NCBI GenBank assembly: GCA_050250695.1
Contig: JBFWOE010000001.1
Location: forward strand, 12,786 to 76,785
Length of the DNA stretch: 64,000 bases
Direction of reading: 5' to 3'
DNA from: Ga0077527 sp050250695
GTDB taxonomy: Bacteria > Pseudomonadota > Gammaproteobacteria > Burkholderiales > SG8-41
This document shows positions 40,615 through 48,865 of the stretch, in pieces. Made by a program: the position numbers and the translations under genes. Each line of letters begins with the position of its first letter. The stretch's first letter is position 1. The notes under the pieces are model-generated. The model was given only the letters and a program-made list of their open reading frames with translations, had not been told where the DNA came from and did no database searches.

Positions 40615-42080
40615 CTTACTCTCCTGGCCAGTGCCGCGCGCACGACTGCGGCGTCGCTGTAACGGCGCCGCACTCCGCGGATTTCCTGGTAATTTTCATG
40701 CCCCTTGCCGGCAATCAGCACCACGTCGCCGCGACGCGCTTCGGTCAGGGCGAGATTCACCGCCTGCCGCCGGTCGGCCAAGCGTTCGTATTCCCCGGCA
40801 ATGCCTTCGGCAATGTCGTCGATGATCCGCTCCGGGTCTTCGCTGCGAGGGTTGTCGCTGGTAACAATCACGCGATCAGAGTTGCGAAAAGCAGCCGCGC
40901 CCATCAGCGGGCGTTTGCCACGATCACGTTCACCGCCACAGCCGAACACGCAGAACAATCTCGCCTGTTTGCCCGACACTTCGCGCAGCGCCTGCAGCAC
41001 CTTTTCCAGCGCATCAGGTGTATGTGCATAATCGACGATCACCAGCGGCTCACTGCCACCGCCATAACGTTCGGTGCGCCCGGGAACCGGGGCAACCTTT
41101 TCCAGCGCGGCCACCGACTGCTCAAGTCCGACGTCACTGGCCAGCAGCGTCGCCAGCGAACCCAGCAGGTTTGCCGCGTTGAAGCTTCCGATCAGCGGGC
41201 TGCGCAGCGTTGCCCTGCCCCAGGGTGAGGCAATGTCAAATGAAATGCCATCCAGTCCCAGCCGCAGATTCCTGCCTTCAACGCAGGGTGCTTTTGCGCG
41301 TTTCGTACGCAGCTGGAAACCATAACCCAGTACTTCCGCGCGTTTGTGCTTCCAGCACTGTGCAAGCTCGCGCCCGAATGCATCATCCAGATTGAGTACG
41401 GCGTGACTCAATGTCGGCCAGCGGAACAGTTTTGCCTTCGCTGCCTGATAACGCCGCATGGTGCCGTGATAATCGAGATGATCGCGCGTCAGGTTGGTCA
41501 GCAGCGCAACGTCAAACTCGACGCCGCCCAGCCGGTGCTGCGCGAGCCCGTGTGAAGACACTTCCATGCACACTGCCCTGGCGCCGGCCCGCAGCATCGC
41601 GCGCATGCGCTGCTGCAGCGTCACCGCATCGGGAGTGGTGTTGACCTGTATGTCGAGACGTCCGGGAAAACCGCTGCCCAGCGTGCCGATTACCGCGCAC
41701 TTGCGTTTTGCCCGGGTCAGCGACTGGGCGATCCACTGGCTGCAGGAAGTCTTGCCGTTGGTGCCGGTTACGCCCACGGTCCACAACTGGGTGCTGGGCC
41801 GGCCATAGACCTCGCCGGCAATCACCCCGGCATTGCGGCGCAGATGCTTCACCCCGGCATTCGGTACGCGCCAGCGGGAATTCCACGAAAAATCATCCGC
41901 ATCCCACAGCACCGAAGCGGCGCCGTTGGCAATCGCCTGCGCGATGTAATCACGGCCGTCGCGAGACTCCCCCGGATAGGCGATGAATGTATCACCGGTT
42001 CTCACCGCGCGGCTGTCCACCGTCAGCCGGCGCACGCCGAGACCGCGCACGAGTGACCCCATCTTGCCGGCGGCGGTCAT
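40611..42080 (-). CDS. murE: UDP-MurNAc-tripeptide synthetase (meso-diaminopimelate-adding)
   Basis: A 489-residue Mur ligase adding the third stem residue. GVTGTNGKTSCSQW is the P-loop. SDNPRSEDP contains the DNPR motif that selects meso-diaminopimelate over lysine, so the cell wall is of the mDAP type. Its ATG at 42080 shares a base with the ftsI stop (TGATG). Confidence 0.98.
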   Translation of the reverse strand: MTAAGKMGSLVRGLGVRRLTVDSRAVRTGDTFIAYPGESRDGRDYIAQAIANGAASVLWDADDFSWNSRWRVPNAGVKHLRRNAGVIAGEVYGRPSTQLWTVGVTGTNGKTSCSQWIAQSLTRAKRKCAVIGTLGSGFPGRLDIQVNTTPDAVTLQQRMRAMLRAGARAVCMEVSSHGLAQHRLGGVEFDVALLTNLTRDHLDYHGTMRRYQAAKAKLFRWPTLSHAVLNLDDAFGRELAQCWKHKRAEVLGYGFQLRTKRAKAPCVEGRNLRLGLDGISFDIASPWGRATLRSPLIGSFNAANLLGSLATLLASDVGLEQSVAALEKVAPVPGRTERYGGGSEPLVIVDYAHTPDALEKVLQALREVSGKQARLFCVFGCGGERDRGKRPLMGAAAFRNSDRVIVTSDNPRSEDPERIIDDIAEGIAGEYERLADRRQAVNLALTEARRGDVVLIAGKGHENYQEIRGVRRRYSDAAVVRAALARRVR

Positions 42081-43813
42081 CAGACTTCCTCCCTGACGAG
42101 CGGCACCTCTTCCGGTGCCAGCACCGTGGTTTTACCCGGTGCGTCGGGAGGCACCGCCAGGGAACGCAGCGTGCCCGCGGCAACCTGGCTGAAAACCGGT
42201 GCAGCTACCGCACCGCCGTAATAATGTCCGGCGGAGGGTTCGTCGATCATCACCGCAATGACAACGCGCGGCCGCGATGCAGGCGCCATGCCGACGAACG
42301 AAGACACATAGCGGTTAGCGGCATAACTCCTGCCCTCGAGCTTGTGCGCGGTTCCGGTTTTGCCGGCCACCGTGTAGCCCGCTACCTGTGCGCCGGGCGC
42401 GGTGCCGCCGGGCTGGGCGGCGAGTTCCAGCATTTTGCGCACCGCCAGCGCAGTCGGCGCCGATACCACGCGCACGCCCGGCACCGGCACGTCGCGTTTT
42501 ACCAGTGTGACCGGTAGCAGTACGCCGTCGGAAGCAAATATCGTGTATGAACGCGCCAGCTGCAGCAGCGACACCGAGATGCCGTAGCCATAGGACATTG
42601 TCGCCTGTTCGATCGGCTTCCAGGTCGTGTGGGCGCGCAGCCGCCCAGATACCTCACCGGGAAATCCCGAGCGTGGCTGCGCGCCGAATCCGGCGCGGTT
42701 GAACAGGCTCCACAATATTTCCGAGGGCAGCGCCAGGCCCATTTTCGCGGAGCCGACATTCGACGACTTCTGGATCACCTGAGCTACCGTCAGTGCACCC
42801 TGCGGATGCGCATCGTGGATGGTGCGGTTGCCGATGGTCAGTTGCCCGGGGGCAGTCTGGATCACGGTTTCGGGTTCAAACAGACCGGCCTCGATGGCCG
42901 CCGCTGCGGTAAACGGCTTCAGCGTCGAGCCAGGCTCGAACAGGTCGGTCACCACGCGGTTGCGGGTGCGGCGCGCATCAAGCTTGCCGCGATTGTTCGG
43001 GTTGTACGCCGGCAGATTCGCCATGGCGAGGATTTCGCCGGTTTGCGCGTCGAGCACAACGATGCCGCCGGCCTTGGCGCGGTGCGTGACCACCGCGGCT
43101 TTCAGTTCGCGGAAGGCCAGGTACTGGATGCGCGCATCGATCGACAGTTTGAGCCGCTGCCCGTTCTGCGGCACGCGTATGCTCTCGACATCCTCGACGA
43201 TGCGCCCCAGCCGGTCCTTGATCACCCGGCGGCTGCCGGGTTTGCCGGCGAGCGTCTCCTCGAAGGCGAGCTCCAGTGCTTCCTGCCCCTTGTCGTCAAC
43301 GCCGGTAAAACCGACGATATGCGCCATCACTTCACCGGCAGGGTAATAGCGCCGGTGTTCGCGCTGCAGGAACACCCCGGGTATGCCCAGTTGCACCACC
43401 CGCTCGGCCTGGTCGGGAGGCAACTGGCGCTTCAGGTAAACGAACTCGCGTCGGGTGTCGGAAAGCCGCGTTTGCAGATCAGCGACGCTGACGCCCAGCA
43501 GATTCGCCAGTTTGCGCAGCTCGCCAGGATCGACCTCGACATCCGCGGGACTGGCCGCAACCGATTCCACCGGTGTCGAAATCGCCAGCGGTTCGTTGTT
43601 GCGATCGACGATCATGCCGCGGCTGGCGCCGATTTCGATGACCCGCGAATACCTCGACTCCCCTTTGCGCTGCAGGAAGTCGTTGTTCATCGCCTGCAGC
43701 CACAGGGCACGTCCGGCAAGACCGATGAACCAGGCAGCGATCAGCAGCAGCAGCAGGTTGGCGCGCCAGCGCGGCAGTCCCGGTGCGGCATTGCGCGGGG
43801 CATGCGGTTTCAC
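42080..43813 (-). CDS. ftsI: Septal transpeptidase FtsI (PBP3)
   Basis: A 577-residue class B penicillin-binding protein. One N-terminal membrane helix (about 17-37, NLLLLLIAAWFIGLAGRA) is followed by the pedestal domain (GMIVDRNNEPLAIS) and the transpeptidase domain with STLK catalytic Ser/Lys, SSN and KTGT motifs in order. The start is GTG at 43813, sharing bases with the ftsL stop (GTGA); this gives a normal length, and the longer open frame to 44146 lies over ftsL and is rejected. Confidence 0.97.
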   Translation of the reverse strand: MKPHAPRNAAPGLPRWRANLLLLLIAAWFIGLAGRALWLQAMNNDFLQRKGESRYSRVIEIGASRGMIVDRNNEPLAISTPVESVAASPADVEVDPGELRKLANLLGVSVADLQTRLSDTRREFVYLKRQLPPDQAERVVQLGIPGVFLQREHRRYYPAGEVMAHIVGFTGVDDKGQEALELAFEETLAGKPGSRRVIKDRLGRIVEDVESIRVPQNGQRLKLSIDARIQYLAFRELKAAVVTHRAKAGGIVVLDAQTGEILAMANLPAYNPNNRGKLDARRTRNRVVTDLFEPGSTLKPFTAAAAIEAGLFEPETVIQTAPGQLTIGNRTIHDAHPQGALTVAQVIQKSSNVGSAKMGLALPSEILWSLFNRAGFGAQPRSGFPGEVSGRLRAHTTWKPIEQATMSYGYGISVSLLQLARSYTIFASDGVLLPVTLVKRDVPVPGVRVVSAPTALAVRKMLELAAQPGGTAPGAQVAGYTVAGKTGTAHKLEGRSYAANRYVSSFVGMAPASRPRVVIAVMIDEPSAGHYYGGAVAAPVFSQVAAGTLRSLAVPPDAPGKTTVLAPEEVPLVREEV

Positions 43814-44094
43814 TGCACGGCCTCCATGCGCGGCAAGGTCACCATCTCGACCCGCCCGGCAGGCGGCAATCGCATGTTGAGTTCGCGCGTGGCCATGCGT
43901 TCGATGCGTCCGTGTGTGGCCCACGTCCCCTGCTCGAGCTGCAATTGTCCCCACTCGACATCCAGCTGCTTGGCTGTAGCCTGTTCCTGCTGCAGTTCCA
44001 CGTAAAGCTTCCGCGCCTTGTGCTGGGAAGCAACCACGGCCAGCGCGCATGCGACCAACATGACCAGCAGGATGAAGGTGATCCTGTTCGTCAT
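43810..44094 (-). CDS. ftsL: Cell division protein FtsL
   Basis: A 94-residue bitopic protein: a membrane helix at about 5-24 (ITFILLVMLVACALAVVASQ) and a periplasmic leucine-zipper-like coil (ARKLYVELQQEQATAKQLDVEW) that pairs with FtsB and FtsQ. Overlaps rsmH (ATGA) upstream and ftsI (GTGA) downstream. Confidence 0.95.
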   Translation of the reverse strand: MTNRITFILLVMLVACALAVVASQHKARKLYVELQQEQATAKQLDVEWGQLQLEQGTWATHGRIERMATRELNMRLPPAGRVEMVTLPRMEAVQ

Positions 44095-45029
44095 GACAGC
44101 GGGGCCGCGGTGCGTTCGGCAGCGCGCATGATCGCGCTGCGGGCACGGGGATTTGCCGCGACCTCCGCTGCAGATGGCCGCTGCGCGCGACCGATCAGGC
44201 GCAGGCGCGGCTGCGGCAGATCGCGTGCCCTTACCGGCAGGCGCGCGGGCAGGGCATCAATCCGCGTCTGTGCCCGCATGAACCGTTTGACGATGCGGTC
44301 CTCCAGCGAATGAAAACTGATCACGACCAGGCGTCCGCCTTCCCTCAGCAGGGCCATGCACTGCGGCAGCACTACCGATAGCTCCTCAAGCTCCTGATTG
44401 ACGTGAATCCGTAAAGCCTGAAACGTGCGCGTCGCCGGATCCTGGCGTGGTTCGCGCGTGGGAACGGCTTCTGCCACGAGCGCGGCAAGTTTTCGTGTGG
44501 TGTCAACAGGTCCCCGCGCCCTAGCCGCAACAATCGCTGCTGCAATCTGTTTAGCAAACCGTTCTTCGCCATAGTCCCTGATGACCTCCCTGATGTCCGC
44601 CTCGTCCGCCACGGCAATCCACTCCGCGGCGCTGATGCCCTGATCCGGGTCCATGCGCATGTCGAGCGGCGCGTCGTGGCGGAAGCTGAATCCGCGACGA
44701 CTGTCGTCAAGCTGCGGCGACGACACACCGAGGTCGAGCAGCACCCCGTCCACTTCCGTAACCCCCTGCGCACGAACCGCTTCGGCCATGCGGCTGAACG
44801 GGCTGCGCAGCACCGTGAACCGCGGGTTTGTCACCGCGCGTCCCGCCTGCACAGCGTCAGGATCGCGATCAAGTGCAATCAGCCGCCCTCCTTCACCCAG
44901 CCGTCCCAGAATCAACCGGCTGTGTCCGCCCCTGCCAAACGTGCCATCGACATAAATTCCGTCACTGCGTACGTTCAGTGCTTCCAGCGCTTCCTCCGCG
45001 AGTACCGCGGCATGGCCGCCACCGGTCAC
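44091..45029 (-). CDS. rsmH: 16S rRNA (cytosine(1402)-N4)-methyltransferase
   Basis: A 312-residue AdoMet methyltransferase acting on C1402 of 16S rRNA. VDGTFGRGGHSRLIL is the AdoMet motif, LLDLGVSSPQLD, RGFSFRHDAPLDMRMD and FHSLEDRIVK the family signatures. The start is GTG at 45029 in a GTGA overlap with mraZ; the open frame continues upstream to 45533 but lies over mraZ. Confidence 0.97.
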   Translation of the reverse strand: MTGGGHAAVLAEEALEALNVRSDGIYVDGTFGRGGHSRLILGRLGEGGRLIALDRDPDAVQAGRAVTNPRFTVLRSPFSRMAEAVRAQGVTEVDGVLLDLGVSSPQLDDSRRGFSFRHDAPLDMRMDPDQGISAAEWIAVADEADIREVIRDYGEERFAKQIAAAIVAARARGPVDTTRKLAALVAEAVPTREPRQDPATRTFQALRIHVNQELEELSVVLPQCMALLREGGRLVVISFHSLEDRIVKRFMRAQTRIDALPARLPVRARDLPQPRLRLIGRAQRPSAAEVAANPRARSAIMRAAERTAAPLS

Positions 45030-45472
45030 AAAGAGAAGTCCTCCAGTTCGAGCGGCAATCCTCCGGCACCGAATCCGCCGGCACTGTCGATCAGCTGCGC
45101 CCACCGTTCGTCGTTCCAGAGTTCGAATTTGCGTCCCTGTCCGACGAGCACCACGCTTTTCTCGAGTTGCGCGAAACGCCGCAGCTCCGGCGAGACCAGT
45201 ACCCGGCCCGCACCGTCCATGTCGACATCGACGGCAAAACCAATCAGCCGCCGCTGCAGTTCGCGCACGCGCGGATCCAGATTCGACAGACCTTCGAGTT
45301 TCTGCTGGATGAGTTCCCAGTCGGGCAGCGGGTAGATCAACAGGCAGCGGTCGGCATCGGCGGTGATCACCAGATGACCGGCACAGCGCTCGAACAGCGC
45401 ATCGCGATGGCGCGCCGGTACCGCGAGCCTGCCCTTGCTGTCGAGATTGAGTTGTGCGACGCCCCGAAACAC
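45026..45472 (-). CDS. mraZ: Transcriptional regulator MraZ
   Basis: A 148-residue protein with two SpoVT/AbrB-like DNA-binding units: FRGVAQLNLDSKGRLAVPARHRD at the N-terminus and DVDMDGAGRVLVSPELR in the second half. It binds repeated GTGGG boxes upstream of its own gene and tunes the dcw cluster. The start is GTG at 45472 with GGGAG upstream; this yields the usual MFRG-type N-terminus. An ATG at 45514 would add 14 atypical residues. Confidence 0.96.
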   Translation of the reverse strand: MFRGVAQLNLDSKGRLAVPARHRDALFERCAGHLVITADADRCLLIYPLPDWELIQQKLEGLSNLDPRVRELQRRLIGFAVDVDMDGAGRVLVSPELRRFAQLEKSVVLVGQGRKFELWNDERWAQLIDSAGGFGAGGLPLELEDFSL

Positions 45473-45528
45473 GCGATCTCCCGTTGCTGTGCGGGAGTCC
45501 GGCACTGCCGCCATTGGCAGGCATTTCT

Positions 45529-45553
45529 CCCACTTTTTACCACTTCATCCCAC
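45529..45553 (-). promoter_or_regulatory. MraZ operator: three GTGG boxes at 10-base spacing
   Basis: On the minus strand GTGGG, GTGGT and GTGGG occur at 45553, 45543 and 45533, exactly one helical turn apart with AT-rich spacers. This matches the repeated TGGGN-type boxes bound by MraZ. The first box abuts the -10 element, so binding should block transcription start. Confidence 0.8.
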
Positions 45554-45580
45554 TATAAATAATAGGGCATGTGCGGTCAA
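45552..45580 (-). promoter_or_regulatory. Pmra: promoter of the dcw cluster
   Basis: On the minus strand TTGACC (45575-45580) and TATAGT (45552-45557) are separated by 17 bases: strong sigma-70 matches. The start of transcription would fall within the MraZ boxes, about 70 bases before the mraZ GTG. Confidence 0.75.
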
Positions 45581-45797
45581 GGGTCGAATTGCCAATTTCC
45601 TTTTTTACGACAACGACTTACGCTAACTTGTTGACAAGCGTTTTTATCATTTTTTGTGAAAGAAATAAACCAATTAAAACAAAGGGATATTGCGCGTACT
45701 GAATGTAGCGCATTAAGTAAATGTGCTTAAAAATCAGGCAATTACGGCTTGCGGCGACTGTCGTCGCCCTGAGACAGCGCAATGAATCGCCAATAGA
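45581..45797. other. AT-rich intergenic region between Pmra and rnpB
   Basis: Noncoding stretch much richer in A/T than its surroundings, especially 45590-45730. I see no gene in it. GGCGAC (45753-45758) and GTCGCC (45763-45768) form a 6-bp hairpin downstream of rnpB; a T-run follows only 18 bases later on the minus strand, so its role as rnpB terminator is uncertain. The rest may act as an upstream activating or bent DNA region for Pmra. Confidence 0.6.
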
Positions 45798-46204
45798 AGG
45801 TGAAGCTGGCCGGTAAGCCGGGTTCTGTCGTGGACAGCCATTCCTCTGGGCCGCACATTGCTGTACGGCTCAAGCCACCTACCCGCAAGCTCGGCGGGAC
45901 GCGTCATCGCTTGCCTATTCGGTGTTGCTCCGGGTGGAGGTTACCGCGTTTCACCCCGCTGACCGGGCCAGGGCAGCAAGCACGTTTCCGTTCTCACAAC
46001 CCTTTTTGGTGAACTTTGCCGCCTTGCGGCGGCAAGTCCGGCCCGGCCCAGCGGACTCGTCTCTGTGGCCCTGTTCCTCGCCTCACGGCGGACGGGCGTT
46101 ACCCGTCACCCTACCCTGTGGAGCCCGGACTTTCCTCTGCGCATGGCACGGACAGGTTGCCCCGCCCGGTTTGGTCCACACACAGCGGCTGCCTGGCCAG
46201 CTTC
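45798..46204 (-). ncRNA. rnpB: RNase P RNA (bacterial type A)
   Basis: About 407 bases on the minus strand. The 5' end GAAGCTGGCCAGGC pairs with the 3' end GGCCAGCTTCACC as helix P1. AGAGGAAAGTCCGGGCTCC is conserved region I, GGGGTGAAACGCGGTAA region IV, and GACAGAACCCGGCTTA region V. It is the catalytic RNA that trims tRNA 5' leaders. Ends were placed by analogy to E. coli M1 RNA and are good to a few bases. Confidence 0.95.
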
Positions 46205-46211
46205 GCGGCGG

Positions 46212-46217
46212 ATGGTA
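46212..46217 (-). promoter_or_regulatory. Candidate -10 box of rnpB
   Basis: TACCAT on the minus strand lies 7 bases before the predicted G at 46204 that begins RNase P RNA, the expected -10 to start distance. No good -35 is seen at 16-18 bases. The upstream half of the promoter would lie inside the 3' end of the cyclotransferase gene. Confidence 0.4.
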
Positions 46218-46240
46218 ACACGCGCCACGAAGCGCCGCGT

Positions 46241-46876
46241 TCAGGCATACCGGGCACGTACCGCCGCGAACAGGCGATGCAGATGATGGTCGTGCACGCC
46301 GAGGGCATCGAGATGGCGCAGCGTATTCACCAGGTAATCGACGTTCGGCCCGCGTTCGCCGCAACAGTCGGAAATAATCGCAGCGCAATCCTCGAGGGCC
46401 AGCCTGCCCGCATAACCTGCGTGCCCGCGATTGGCAAGAAACGTCAGCGCCATGCGCCGGCGCGAACCGGTGACCACCGGCAGCAGCCGCGGCACGTAAA
46501 CCCGCCGGCGCATTTCGCGCAGCCACAGCGTCTCCAGCGCCCGCGGCACCTCATCCGCCGCAATGCGGTAGGCGATGCCCCGGCACGCGCCGCCGCGATC
46601 CAGTCCCAGCACCAGCCCGGGCTTGGCCACCGTGCCGCGATAACGGCTCGAGTAAATGCAGAACGAACGGTGATACCCGCGCAGCAGCGCCGGCAAACCT
46701 TCGGCAAAGCGGAAACCCGGATCCCACATCAGCGAACCGTAGGTGAACAACCACAGGTCCCCGCGCGGCAGGTTGAGCCGGCGGTAATGCCAGGGATCAT
46801 CCGCGGGCAACGGCGGAGAAGCGTCGGATGCGGAGCGCCGCGGTCCGTTCACGGTCAAGAGCCGGCGATCCTCCAT
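46241..46876 (-). CDS. ChaC-like gamma-glutamylcyclotransferase
   Basis: About 211 residues. LWLFTYGSLMWDPGF holds the substrate-binding YGSL motif of the cyclotransferase fold, and RGIAYRIAADEV plus the catalytic-Glu region follow as in ChaC proteins, which degrade glutathione to 5-oxoproline and Cys-Gly. The start is uncertain: ATG 46876 overlaps pyrC by 22 bases, whereas a GTG at 46852 would begin right after the pyrC stop. Probably cotranscribed with pyrC. Confidence 0.85.
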   Translation of the reverse strand: MEDRRLLTVNGPRRSASDASPPLPADDPWHYRRLNLPRGDLWLFTYGSLMWDPGFRFAEGLPALLRGYHRSFCIYSSRYRGTVAKPGLVLGLDRGGACRGIAYRIAADEVPRALETLWLREMRRRVYVPRLLPVVTGSRRRMALTFLANRGHAGYAGRLALEDCAAIISDCCGERGPNVDYLVNTLRHLDALGVHDHHLHRLFAAVRARYA

Positions 46877-47892
46877 TCGACAGCGGTACCCGCACGCAGC
46901 GGCACCAGCATATCTGCGCCGAAGGGCACACTCGACGGCATGTCCCACGATTCGCGCACCAGGGTGATTTTCTCCGCGTTCCGCGGCAATCCGTAAAAAT
47001 CGGCGCCGAAGTGTCCGGCAAACCCTTCAAGCCGGTCCAGCGCACTGGCTGCGGCAAACACCTCGGCATAGAGTTCGATGCCGGCAATGGCGGTGTAGGC
47101 GCCTGCGCAGCCGCAATCGGTTTCCTTGGTATGGCGCGCATGCGGGGCGCTGTCGGTACCGAGGAAAAATTTCGGATTGCCGCTGATTGCCGCTGACACC
47201 AGCGCCTGGCGGTGAATTTCCCGCTTGAGGACCGGCAGGCAGAAGTTATGCGGTCGCATGCCGCCCGCGAACAACGCGTTGCGGTTGAACAGCAGGTGCT
47301 GCGGGGTCAGTGTCGCCGCGACGCGTTCCGGAGCGGCAGCGACAAAAGCCGCGGCCTCGCGCGTGGTGATGTGCTCCATCACCACGCGGAGTCCGCGATA
47401 CCGTTCCACCAGGGGCTCAAGTATGCGCTCGATGAATACGCGTTCGCGGTCGAACACGTCCACCCCGGGGTCGGTGACCTCTCCATGCACCAGCAGCGGT
47501 ATGCCGGCCTGCTCCATCGCCGCAAGCGTTGCATGGCATTTTTCAATCGCGGTCACGCCCGCATCGGAATTGGTTGTGGCGCCTGCCGGGTAATACTTGA
47601 CCGCATGCACGATGCCGCTGCGCCTGGCCTTGTCGATTTCGTCGGGCCGGGTGTTGTCGGTCAGGTACAGCGTCATCAGCGGCTCGAACCGGCTGCCGGG
47701 AGGCAGGGCGGCCCGTATGCGCTCGCGATAGGCGGCCGCCATCTCCGTCGTCGTCACCGGCGGTTTCAGGTTGGGCATGACGATGGCGCGCGCGAAACGC
47801 GCGGCGGTATGCTGCAGAACGTCGCGCATCGCCGCACCGTCGCGCAGATGCAGGTGCCAGTCATCGGGGCGGGTGATGGTGATGGAATTCAT
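46855..47892 (-). CDS. pyrC: Dihydroorotase (homodimeric, PyrC type)
   Basis: A 345-residue binuclear zinc amidohydrolase of pyrimidine synthesis. DDWHLHLRDGAAM is the first H-x-H metal site, MPNLKPPVTT the substrate loop, KYYPAGATTNSDAG contains the carboxylated Lys, and STDSAPHARHTKE-like TDSAPHARHTKE the catalytic Asp. Length equals the E. coli class II enzyme. Confidence 0.97.
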   Translation of the reverse strand: MNSITITRPDDWHLHLRDGAAMRDVLQHTAARFARAIVMPNLKPPVTTTEMAAAYRERIRAALPPGSRFEPLMTLYLTDNTRPDEIDKARRSGIVHAVKYYPAGATTNSDAGVTAIEKCHATLAAMEQAGIPLLVHGEVTDPGVDVFDRERVFIERILEPLVERYRGLRVVMEHITTREAAAFVAAAPERVAATLTPQHLLFNRNALFAGGMRPHNFCLPVLKREIHRQALVSAAISGNPKFFLGTDSAPHARHTKETDCGCAGAYTAIAGIELYAEVFAAASALDRLEGFAGHFGADFYGLPRNAEKITLVRESWDMPSSVPFGADMLVPLRAGTAVEWRIAGS

Positions 47893-47968
47893 GGGCTGCG
47901 GAATGTCATGGCTGGCGCGGTGAATGGTAATCGCTGTGCGGCCAACAGTAAAACGCTGCGCGCGGGGC

Positions 47969-48865
47969 TCAAGAGCGCGCCTTCAGTTCGAGCGCCATCC
48001 GGTAGATGTCGTTGCGGTTGCCGCCGGTCAGTTTTACGGCGAGAGCCACCGCCTGCTTCAGCGGCAATTCCCCGAGCAGCGTTTTCAGCACGGCTCCGGC
48101 GTCGGGTCCGTTCACGCGCGCCGATGCGGGCGCACCTTCCACGACCAGCACGAATTCGCCGCGCCTGCGGTTGTCGTCGTCCAGCAACCACTGTGCCGCG
48201 TCACCGAGCCGGCAACGGTGCACGGACTCGTGGATCTTGGTCAGTTCGCGCGCGATCACGATCAGGCGGTCGCCGCCGAATGCTGCGCAGATATCGGCAA
48301 CGCTGTCCGCCACACGATGCGGAGCCTCATAAAAAACCAGCGGCGCAGTCTGCTCCGCAAGCCCGGCCAGGGCACGGCGGCGTTCAGCAGCGCGCGCGGG
48401 CAGGAATCCGCAAAACAGGTAGCGGCTGGCGTCGAATCCGCTGGCCGACAGGGCCACGGCGGCCGCGTTCGGACCCGGCACAGGTATCACCCTGTAACCC
48501 GCCTCACGCACGGCTGCGGCAAGCTGCGCGCCGGGATCGGCGATGCCCGGCGTGCCCGCGTCGCTGACCAGCGCCACCGATTTGCCCTCCGCCAGCAAAC
48601 CGCCCACCCGCTCGGCGGCCCTGCGCTCGTTGTGTTCGTGCACGGCGATGAGTTTGGCCGATATGCCGTGGCGATTGAGCAGCCTGCCCGTGACCCGGGT
48701 ATCTTCGGCCGCGATGACATCAACGGTCTTCAGCACCTCCAGCGCACGCAAGGTGATATCCGACAGGTTCCCGATCGGCGTGGCGACTACATATAATGTC
48801 GCCTTCTGCGCACCGATCGTGCCTTTTGTCCCGAGTTCCTCCATCGGATTTGCCAAATGATCCAT
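47969..48865 (-). CDS. rsmI: 16S rRNA (cytidine(1402)-2'-O)-methyltransferase
   Basis: A 298-residue tetrapyrrole-methylase-fold enzyme. LYVVATPIGNLSDITLRAL, AAEDTRVTGRLL, VALVSDAGTPGIADPG and VFYEAPHR are the family signatures. It methylates the same nucleotide as RsmH in this window. Two ATGs are possible (48865 and 48844); the first would overlap the divergent LppC gene start by 9 bases. Confidence 0.96.
   Translation of the reverse strand: MDHLANPMEELGTKGTIGAQKATLYVVATPIGNLSDITLRALEVLKTVDVIAAEDTRVTGRLLNRHGISAKLIAVHEHNERRAAERVGGLLAEGKSVALVSDAGTPGIADPGAQLAAAVREAGYRVIPVPGPNAAAVALSASGFDASRYLFCGFLPARAAERRRALAGLAEQTAPLVFYEAPHRVADSVADICAAFGGDRLIVIARELTKIHESVHRCRLGDAAQWLLDDDNRRRGEFVLVVEGAPASARVNGPDAGAVLKTLLGELPLKQAVALAVKLTGGNRNDIYRMALELKARS

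Noticed and set aside
43814..44146. N-terminal extension of ftsI
   Set aside because: Lies over ftsL and rsmH; GTG 43813 in a GTGA overlap yields the standard PBP3 architecture.
45030..45533. N-terminal extension of rsmH
   Set aside because: Covers mraZ; RsmH family length and the GTGA overlap favour 45029.
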